Shown in pieces: positions 31,724 through 41,400 of a stretch of DNA of 64,000 nucleotides (its first letter is position 1; each line of letters opens with the position of its first letter). Origin of the DNA: Streptomyces melanogenes (lineage in GTDB: Bacteria > Actinomycetota > Actinomycetes > Streptomycetales > Streptomycetaceae); assembly GCF_014649795.1 (NCBI RefSeq), contig NZ_BMTS01000027.1, forward strand, positions 1 to 64,000. The letters are read 5' to 3'. A program made the position numbers and the translations under genes. Below the pieces are notes generated by a model. The model was given only the letters and a program-made list of their open reading frames with translations, was not told the origin of the DNA and made no database searches.

Positions 31724-32352
31724 AGCAGGTCAAGCAGGTCAGTCAGGCTCAGCAGGCGAAGTCTGCCCAGGCCGAGCAGGGCAAGCGCGGGCGGCACGTG
31801 CGCGCTCGGCGGCGACTCGCGGATCTTGTCGGGGGCGCGCGGGCGCACCGGCGCTGGGTCTGGCTGGGTGCAGGAGTGGCGGTTGCCGTGACCGGCGCCG
31901 CTGTCGCCGGGTCGCTGCTCGCCTCGGACGACAAGCCGGGGCCGCCGGACGCGCGGGCCCGTCAGTACCGGAATATCGACGCGTGTCTGCTGACCGGGCC
32001 GCAGGGCGTGGCCGAGGGGACGTTGGGCGCGTCGGTGTGGGCCGGGATGCAGGACGCCTCCTCCGCGACGCACGCCCGGGTCAACTTCGTCCCCGTGACC
32101 GGCGAGCAGACGCAGGCCAATGCGACACCGTTCGTCAACGGTCTCGTGCAGCGCTCCTGCGATGTGGTGGTCGCGGCTGGCAAGGCGCCAGTGGCTGCGG
32201 CTGCCGCAGCGGCGAAGGGGCACCCCAAGGTCCGCTTCGTTCTGGTCGACGGGCAGGCGAACGGGGGCAACGTGACGGCGGTCGAGTCCGGTGATGGCCT
32301 GCGTGCGGACGTGGCCCGAGCCGTCAACCGTGGGGTCAATACAGCCGTGTAG
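31720..32352 (+). CDS. Membrane-anchored protein with BMP/periplasmic-binding-like domain
   Basis: 210 aa. A Lys/Gln-rich cytoplasmic N-terminus (KQVKQVSQAQQAKSAQAEQG) precedes one helix VWLGAGVAVAVTGAAVAGSLLA at ~48-70. The extracytoplasmic part ACLLTGPQGVAEGTLGASVWAGMQDAS, RSCDVVVAAGKAPVAAAAAAAKGHPKVRFVLVDGQ resembles half of a PnrA/BMP-type substrate-binding fold, but with only ~140 residues it cannot form the full two-lobed protein. Precedes the RHS gene and overlaps the small membrane gene by GTGA. A partner role for the RHS protein is inferred from position only. Confidence 0.6.
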   Translation: MKQVKQVSQAQQAKSAQAEQGKRGRHVRARRRLADLVGGARAHRRWVWLGAGVAVAVTGAAVAGSLLASDDKPGPPDARARQYRNIDACLLTGPQGVAEGTLGASVWAGMQDASSATHARVNFVPVTGEQTQANATPFVNGLVQRSCDVVVAAGKAPVAAAAAAAKGHPKVRFVLVDGQANGGNVTAVESGDGLRADVARAVNRGVNTAV

Positions 32353-32355
32353 ATA

Positions 32356-32370
32356 GGAACCATTGGTTCC
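32356..32370. promoter_or_regulatory. Dyad in the RHS upstream region
   Basis: GGAACC-ATT-GGTTCC, a perfect 6-bp dyad 4 nt after the stop of the upstream gene, within the 144-nt leader of the RHS gene. Possible operator; too short to be a good terminator. Confidence 0.35.
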
Positions 32371-32496
32371 GACACGCCGAAATGAGTAAAGGCAAGCTAA
32401 AGAAGCTGGGGGTGGGGGCGGCTCTCTGGGAGGGGTGAGGCAGTATCGCGGGGCTTTGTCTTCTATAAGCCACGTGTAAGTAAAGGCTGTTTCAAA

Positions 32497-35400
32497 ATGC
32501 ATGGTAGATGGGCTCGTACGTCCCGTCTGTTGTTCCCTCCGGGCCCGCCCGGACGCCGCCGGGCCAGAAGGGTCGCCCTTCTGGTCCTGCTGGCGTTTTC
32601 GTTCATGCTCACCACCGAGACGGCTCAGGCCACCGGCGCGACGCTGCCGCGCCTGTCGATGCCGAAGTGGTCGCTGTCGGGTCTGTGGCAGTGGGCGAAC
32701 AAGTCCCCGCTCGACACCCCGGACCAGCAGAGCGGTACGGCCAAGGGCAAGAGTCACTTCGCCACGGCGAAGCAGACCCGCGCCAAGGGCGGCAGCGGCC
32801 ACAAGCCCGGCAAGGGCAAGGGTGAGCTGACCGAGTACCAGCGGCCGCAGGACCGGACCAAGCCTGTCAAGACGGGCAAGGCGGTCGGGGGTGCCAAGAG
32901 CTTCGACGCGCGCACCAGCAAGCGCGACGCGAAGAAGTCGACAGCGACCGCGGACGTCTTCGCCAACGCCGACGGCTCCACCACGGTGCGCCATTACACA
33001 GCCCGGACGAACTTCAAGGCGCCGGACGGGACCTGGAAGCCGATCGACACCACCTTGCGGGTCGGCAGCAGCGGTGTCCTGGCCGAGACCGCCAACTCGC
33101 TGGGCGTCGCGTTCGCAACGGACGCTGCCGCAGCGCAGCTTGCCTCGGTGGGTTTCGGCTCCGGTCGTTCTCTGGCGTACAGCCTGCGCGGCGCCGCGAA
33201 GGTGCCGGCAGTGGTGGACGGCGACTCCACGGCCACGTACAAGGAAGTCTTCAAGGACACCGACCTGAAGCTGTCACCACTGGCGGAAGGCTTCAAGGAG
33301 CGGCTGGTCCTGAAGTCGAAGGACGCGCCGAACTCGTGGCTCTTCCCGCTGGAGGTCAAGGGCCTCACGCCGAGGATCGCCGAGGACGGTGACGTCGTCT
33401 TCACGGACGCCGACGGCAAGACCGTGGCGACCATCCCGCACGCGTTCATGGAGGACTCGAAGATCGACCCGCGCTCGGGCGACTTCGCCCAGTCGCGCGC
33501 GGTGTCCTACGAGCTGACCACGGTGGACGGCAAGCCCGCGCTGCGGATGACCGCCGACCGGGCCTGGCTGGACGACCCGAAGCGGGTCTTCCCGGTGACC
33601 GTCGACCCGACGGTGACGGCCAGCAACTCGACGTACACCCAGAACACCATCGGCGGGGACCACTCCACCGAGAACATGATCAAGGTGGGGTCCTACGACT
33701 CGGGCACCAACAAGGCGAACTCGTTCCTCCAGTTCTCCTCGCTGGGCACCACGCTGGCGGGCCAGAAGGTCACCGCCGCGACCCTGAACGTGTATGCCCT
33801 GTGGTCGGCGACCTGCACGGCCGAGCCGTTCAACGTCCACCCGATCACCCAGGCCTGGACGCCTTCGGGCGTGACCAGCTACCCGGGTCCGTCCTTCGGA
33901 GCCGCCATCGGCTCGGCCACTGTCGCGCCGGGAGCGTCGTGCTCGAACTCCTCGGGCTCGACGAGCGTCGGTGTGAAGATGCCGGTGCCGCTGAACACCA
34001 CGTGGTTCAACAACATCGCGGGCGGCGCGGCCAACTACGGCCTGGCGCTGAGCGCGATCACCAGTGACGGGCTGCACTGGAAGAAGTTCCACTCCGACAA
34101 CGCCACCACCGCCGGCTTCCGCCCGGCCCTGGACCTGACCTACACGGCGAACGTCGCCCCGCAGGTCAACGCGCAGTACCCGCCGGAGAACTACCAGGCC
34201 AACACCCTCCAGCCGGAGCTGACGACCTACGCGACCGATGCGGACAAGGGCCCGAACCCCCTGACGTACGCCTTCGACGTGTTCGACGCCGACTCCAGTG
34301 ACCAGAACCAAGCCGCGCTGGCCTCCTCCGGGGCGCTGTCCAAGGGCGCCTGGGTGGTCCCGGCCGGGAAGCTGAAGTGGTCCAAGAACTACCTGTGGAT
34401 CACTACCGTCTCGGACGGCGTCAACTCCTCCAGCTACAGCAGCCGCTTCACCACCGCCGTGCCGCAGCCGCCGGTGACCTCGGGCCTGTCGCAGAACACC
34501 AACGGGCACGAGTTCGACCCGAGCGACGGCAACTACACCACCGACGACACCGACGCAGACGTCGAGGTCACCGGACCGTCACTGTCCATCGAGCGCTCCT
34601 ACAACAGCCTCGACCCCCGGCTCGACAGCGCCTTCGGTGCGGGCTGGTCGACGATCGCCGACATGAAGGCCGCCGAGGTCAAGGACGGCTCCGGCGCGGT
34701 CACCAGCGTGGTGATCACCTACCCCGGCGGCGAGCAGGTCGCCTTCGGCCGCAACACCGACGGCACCTTCGTCCCGCCACTGGGCCGCTACGCCCGCTTC
34801 CAGGCGGTCACCGGCGGATACACGCTGGTCGATAAGGACTTCACCACCTACACCTTCACCCAGACCACGGGGAAGACCGGTGTCTACGCGCTCGCGTCCA
34901 TCAAGGACTACGCGGGCCGCACCGAGACCTTCACTTACGCCAACAACCAGCTGACGAAGATCACGAACACCACGTCCAACCGTTCGCTGACCCTCAGCTG
35001 GCAGACTCCGGCGGGGGCTGGTGCGGCGCATGTCGCGACGGTCGCCACCGACCCGTCCGACCCGGCCGACGCCAACACCGCGCAGACGTGGAAATACGGC
35101 TACAGCGGCGACCAGCTGACCTCGGTATGTCCGCCGGCCGACTGGTCGAAGTGCATCACCTACGGCTACGCCACGGGCAACCACTACCGCACCACGGTCC
35201 TGGACCAGGACCCGTTCGCCTACTGGCGGCTCGGCGAGGCGGCCGGTGACGGCGTCGCCAAGGACGCCGTCGACCTCAACCAGGGCAAGTACAACGGCAT
35301 CTACCACAACGTGACCACCGGCGGTGCCAATGTGCTCGCCGGGTCCACCCAGCCCACGGCGTCGTTCAACGGCACCAGCAGCTACGTGGAGATACCCAGC

Positions 35401-38400
35401 GCGCCGGGCGCGACCCCCTCGTACGCCTCGGTCTCGCTGTGGTTCAAGACGTCTCAGACGGGCGGCGTCCTCTTCTACTACGGCGACAAGCCGCTCAGCG
35501 ACCCCGACCCCGCCGGTACGACGAACTACAACACGCCGGCCGTGTATGTAGGCACTGACGGCAAGCTGCGTGGCTGCTTCGCCTCGTCGCCCGGCTGCTA
35601 CTCGACGATCGTGTCGTCGGCGTCGGTCAACGACGACAAGTGGCACCAGGCCGTACTCACAGGCGCGGCGACCTCGATGACGCTGTACCTGGACGGTGTG
35701 GCGCAAGGCAGCCGGTCGGCGACGATCAACGACTGGGCGCAGCCGTATCTGACGCTGGGCGCGGGTGTGAACACCCATGGCTGGCCGAACATGAACGCGG
35801 GCGATCCGCTTGGCCACTTCGGCGGTCAGATGGCCGAGGCGGCCATCTACGCCAAGCCGCTCAGCGCGGAGGTGATCGCTGCGCAGTACCAGGCAGCGAC
35901 CCGTCCCGCCGGGCTGCTCAACAAGATCACCACGCCGAACGGCAAGACTCAGTCGGCCGTGACGTACTCGACCGCCGACGACATGGTCATCCAGGCCGTG
36001 GACGGTGACGGCGGCACCTGGAAGCTCAACCCGGCCACTGTCACCGGCTCCTCGCAGGTCTACCGCTCGTCCGTGATGGGCGCGGAGCCCTCCGGCTACT
36101 GGCGCCTCGGTGACACCCAGGGTGCGGCGCAGGCCGCCAACGAGCTGCACACGGGGCTCGGTACGTACAACACGGTCACCCAGGGTGCAGAGGGTCCGTT
36201 CGGTCCCAGTGACCAGTCGGCCGTGGACTTCGACGGTACGTCCTCGTTCGCCGAGGTGCCCTACGGCCCGCTGCACCGCTCGGGCAACCGGGCGATCGAG
36301 CTGTGGTTCCGTACGACCAAGCCGGGTGTGATCGCGGCCGACCAGTCGCGTGCGCTCAACGACCCGGCGGGTGTGGGAGGTGACTGGGCCCCGCTGCTGT
36401 ACGTGGGTGCGGACAGTAAGCTGCACGGCCACTGGTTCAGCGGTGGCAGCACCGCTACCGCCTTCGGCTCCACGTCGACGGTGACCGACAACGCCTGGCA
36501 CCACGCGGTCCTCTCCGCTTCCGGCTCCACCCAGACGCTGTATCTGGACGGCAAGAAGCAGGGCGACCTGACGGGCGGCGTGAACGACGAGGCCAAGTCG
36601 CGCACGTTCATCGGTGCGGGCTTCGCCAAGGGCTGGTACAGCGCACCTGCTGACATCAGCTACTTCAACGGCTCGATCGCCGAGGTCGCGGTCTACGGGC
36701 ACGCGCTCGGCGAGGCCGAGATCGGCCAGCACTACTCGGCCGCCAAGTCGTCCTCGGGCGTCGCCCCGGTCCGCACGGTCAAGCTGACCGACCCGACCGA
36801 CAAGACGCTCACCTACGTCTACGACGCCGAGCTGAACAACCGGCTGCTTGCCCAGATCGACCGCAACGGCAACCGGACCACCTACGGCTACGACACCTCC
36901 GGCTTCCTGCACACGGTGACGGACGCCAACGGCAACCGCTCGGTGACCGGCCACGACGTGCGCGGCAACACGGTCTCCACGACCACCTGCCAGAACACCG
37001 CGGCCAACACCTGCGCCACCGAGTACTACACGTACTACCCGGACGCGACCACGCTGTTCCCGGCGATGGACCCGCGCAACGACCTGCTGCTGACAGAAAG
37101 GGACGGCCGCTCCTCCGGTCCTACCGACAACACCTATCTCACCAGCCACACCTATGACGCGGCCGGGAACATCACGTCGGTGACCACCCCGCCGGTCCCG
37201 GGCTCGCCGAACGGACGGACCGCCACCACCACCTACACCACCGCGACCACGGTTGCGGCCGAGGGCGGCACCACCTACGCCCCGGCCGGGCTTGTGGCCT
37301 CGGTGCGCACGCCGGGCGGGCGCACGACCTCGTACACCTACTTCAAGAACGGTGATCTGGCGCAGATCACCGACGCCAACGGCGCTTCAGCGAAGTTCAC
37401 GTACGACGCCTTGGGGCGCAAGGTCACCAAGACGGAGGTCTCGGACGCGTATCCGGCGGGTCTGACGACGACGCTGGCGTACGACAAGGACGACCAGGTC
37501 GTCTCGGAGATCAGCCCGAAGGTCACCAACCGGGTCACCGGCGCCGTGCACCAGGCGAAGTCGATGACCGTCTACGACCCGGACGGAAACGTTTCCTCGC
37601 AGACGGTCTCCGACGCGAGCGGTGGCGACACGGCTCGGACCACGTCGATGACGTACGACGCGTACAACCGGGTCGCGACCCGGACGGACCCGGGCGGCGA
37701 CACCACCGCGTTCGAGTACGACGTCTACGGCAACAAGGTCAAGGAGACGGACCCGGCCGGGAACGTCAACGAGTACACCTTCGACGCCGAGGGCAGGCCG
37801 CTCACCACCAGCCTGCTCAACTACACCGGCGACCCCAACAGCCCGTCCGCTCCCACCAAGCTGGTGCAGGAGTCGCGGGCCTACGACCCGGCGGGCCGGC
37901 TCGCGTCGATCACCGACGCGATGGGCTGGGTGACCGAGTACACCTACACCGACGACGGCCTGTCCGCGTCCGTGGTGCGCAGGGACCCGCAGAACAACAA
38001 GGCGTTCACCGAGCAGGCGAACACCTATGACGCGGCCGGGAACCTGACGAAGCAGGTCACGAACGACGGCACCACGACCACCTCGTTCACGGTGGACGCC
38101 GCCGACCGCACCACCTCGACCACCCACGACCCAGGCGGCCTCGCCCGCACTACCAAGGTCTCCTACGACCCGGACGACAACGTCGTCTCCGAGACGGAGT
38201 TCGATCCGTCGGGCGACACCAGCACCAAGGACACCCGCTACGACCGCCTCGGCAACGTCACCGGCACCACCGTCCACGACGGCTCCACTGCTCCGGTGGG
38301 CCGCTGGAAGCTGAACGAGACCAGCGGCACGCTGGCCGACGATTCCTCGGGCGGCAACAACAAGGTCGCCTTCGGCTCCGGCGTCACCCGCTCGACCGAG

Positions 38401-41400
38401 CAGGGCGGCAGCGCGGTCTTCGACGGCACCGCCAATGCCTACGGCCAGGCGGCTACCGGGGCGGTGAACACCAACGGTGGCTTCACTGTCTCGGCCTGGG
38501 TGAAGCTGGCCGACACCACGGCCAACCGCACCTTCGTCTCCCAGGACAGCAAGACCGAGAACGCCTTCCAGCTGGGGTATTCGACCTCACAGGGGTGGTC
38601 CTTCAATCGGACGTCCGGTGACGAGGCGAACCCGACCGTGACCCGTGCCGCCTCTGGTACGGCGGCGGTGACGGCCAACACCTGGACGCACCTGACGGGT
38701 GTCTACGACGCGGCGGCTGCGGAGATCCGGCTGTACGTCAACGGCGCGCTGAAGGCGACCACTCCGTACAGCGGGTCGTGGGAGGCCACCGGGCCGTTGC
38801 AGATCGGCCGCCGGATGTCCGGGGGCACGCAGGGCGAGTACCACAAGGGCGCCCTCGCGGACGTCCAGGTCTACGGCGAGGCGCTCACCGCGACCCAGGT
38901 CTCGGGCGTCTACGGCAAGACGCTGCCCGCCGCTGACAGCTCGGTGCGCAGCACCAGCTGGAAGCTGGACCAGCGCGGCATGCCGATCGCGATGACGGAC
39001 GCCAACGGCAACACGACGGACTACGGCTACGACGAGTCGGGCCAGCAGACCAGCGTGACCGAGCCGGCCGTGAACGCCGAGCAGAGCGGCGGCACGCCCG
39101 CCTCGGTGCGGCCGGTCTCGATGACCGGCTACAACACCTTCGGTGAGAAGACGGAGTCCTCGGACCCGCTCGGCAACGTCACGGTCACCGCCTACGACGG
39201 GGAGGGCCAGGAGTCTTCGACGACGCTTCCGGACTACACCCCGCCGGGCGCCTCGGCGCCGGTCAAGTCGGTGTCCTGGAACGAGTACAACCACCTCGGC
39301 CAGGTCTCGGCCGAAGTCGACCCGCTGGGCAGGCGCACCGAGTACACCTACACCCAGCTCGGTGACGTGGCCTCGGTCAAGGATGCCAACGGCGATCTGA
39401 CCAAGTACACCTACGACACCAACGGTGACCAGCTCTCGGCCACGCACGCCAACGGCGCGCGCGAGGAGTCGACCTACGACTACCTGGGCCGCGAGCTCAC
39501 CAGCACGGACATCGTGCGTCAGCCGACCCAGCGCGCTTACACGGCGATCAACTCCTACGACGCGCCGGGACAGCAGCTGTCCCGGAAGGTGAGCCCCGCC
39601 GGGGTCTCCCAGTCGTTCACGTACAACGCGCTCGGTGAGGTCACGTCCACCACGGACGGGGCCAACAACACCACGCGGTTCACGTACGACAAGGACGGGG
39701 AGGTCGTGACCTCGACCGATCCGGATGGGACCTCGACCCGGAACACGTACAACGGGTTCGGCGATCTGGTCTCGATCAGTGATCTGGACGAGACGGGGAA
39801 GGTCCTGCGGACCACCGGTTCGACGTACGACCGGATGAGCAACCGGACCTCGACGACGGACTTCCGCGGGCACACCACCCGCCTCACGGTGGACCCGACG
39901 GGTCTGGTCACCAAGGCCGTCCAGCCGGTGTCCGCAACCGAGTCGATCACCACGACCTTCGGCTACGACATCGCCGGTCACCGCACCCGCTTCACCGACG
40001 GGCGGGGCAACCCGTTCCTGACCTCCTACAACTCCTGGGGGCTGCCGGAGTCGGCCATCGAGCCGGCCACACCCGCCTACCCGAACGCCGCTGACCGCAC
40101 CTTCACCACGGTGTACGACGCCAGCGGGCAGGTGAAGGAACAGCGCTCGCCGGGCGGCGTGACCGTAACCAACGACTACGACGCCAAGGGCCGCCTCACC
40201 CGGCAGACCGGCACCGGCGCCGAGGCCGCCACGGCCGACCACACCTACACCTATGACTCGGACGACCGGATCACCTCGGTGACCGGCACCGACTCCGACA
40301 CCGGAAAGGACACCTTCGGCTACGACGACCGCGGCCAGCTGCTGTCGACCACTGGCCCGTCCGGCACCTCCTCCTTCGCCTACAACGGCGACGGAGCGAT
40401 GACCTCCCGGACCGACGCCGCGGGCACGTCGACCTACGGCTATGACACCGCTGGGCGCCTGTCGACGGTCAACGACGGCGCCACCGGCTCCTCGCTGACC
40501 TACGGCTACGACGTCAACAGCAACGTCAAGTCGATCGACTACGGCACCGGCAAGGCCAAGCGCACCTTCGGCTACGACGCCCTGGAGCAGCTCAAGTCGG
40601 ACACCCTGACCTCCCCGACCGGCAAGACCCTGGCCTCGGTGAACTACGGGTACGACGAGAACGGCAACGAGACGTCGAAGACGACCAGCGGGGTCGCGGG
40701 CGCGTCGACCAACACGTACAGCTACGACTGGGCGAACCGCCTGTCGTCCTGGAACAACGGGAGCACCACCGAGAACTACGGCTACGACGCCTCCGGCAAC
40801 CGGACGCGCGTGGGCGGCGACACCTACACCTACGACGCCCGCAACCAGCTCACCTCCGACGGGCACAACAGCTACTCCTACACGGCCCGCGGCACGATGA
40901 GCTCGATGGCGGATGAGGCGGGTAAGGCCACCTCCATCCGCGCGGACGCCTTCAACCGTGTGATCAACGAGGGCGACCGGACGTACACGTACGACGGTCT
41001 GGACCGGGTTCTCAGCGCGAGCGACCCGGGCACGGGCCCGCTGTTCACCTTCGCCTACAGCGGCACCGGCAACGACGTGGCCTCCGACGGCTCGGCGACC
41101 TACAGCCGTAATGTCGATGGCTCGCTGGTCGGCGTGAAGGACGCCACCCAGTCGGCGCTCGCGATGACCGATCTGCACGACGATGTGATCGCGCAGTTCA
41201 CAGCGGGCGGGGAGGCCCTCACCGGCTCGACCACCTACTCGCCGTTCGGCAAGGTCCAGCAGTCCAGCACCATGCTGGGACGCCTCGGCTACCAGTCCGG
41301 CTGGACCGACCCGACCACCGCCAAGGTCAACATGGCGGCCCGCTGGTACTCGCCGCAGACCGGCCAGTTCAACAGCCGCGACACCGCCGACGTCTCGAAC

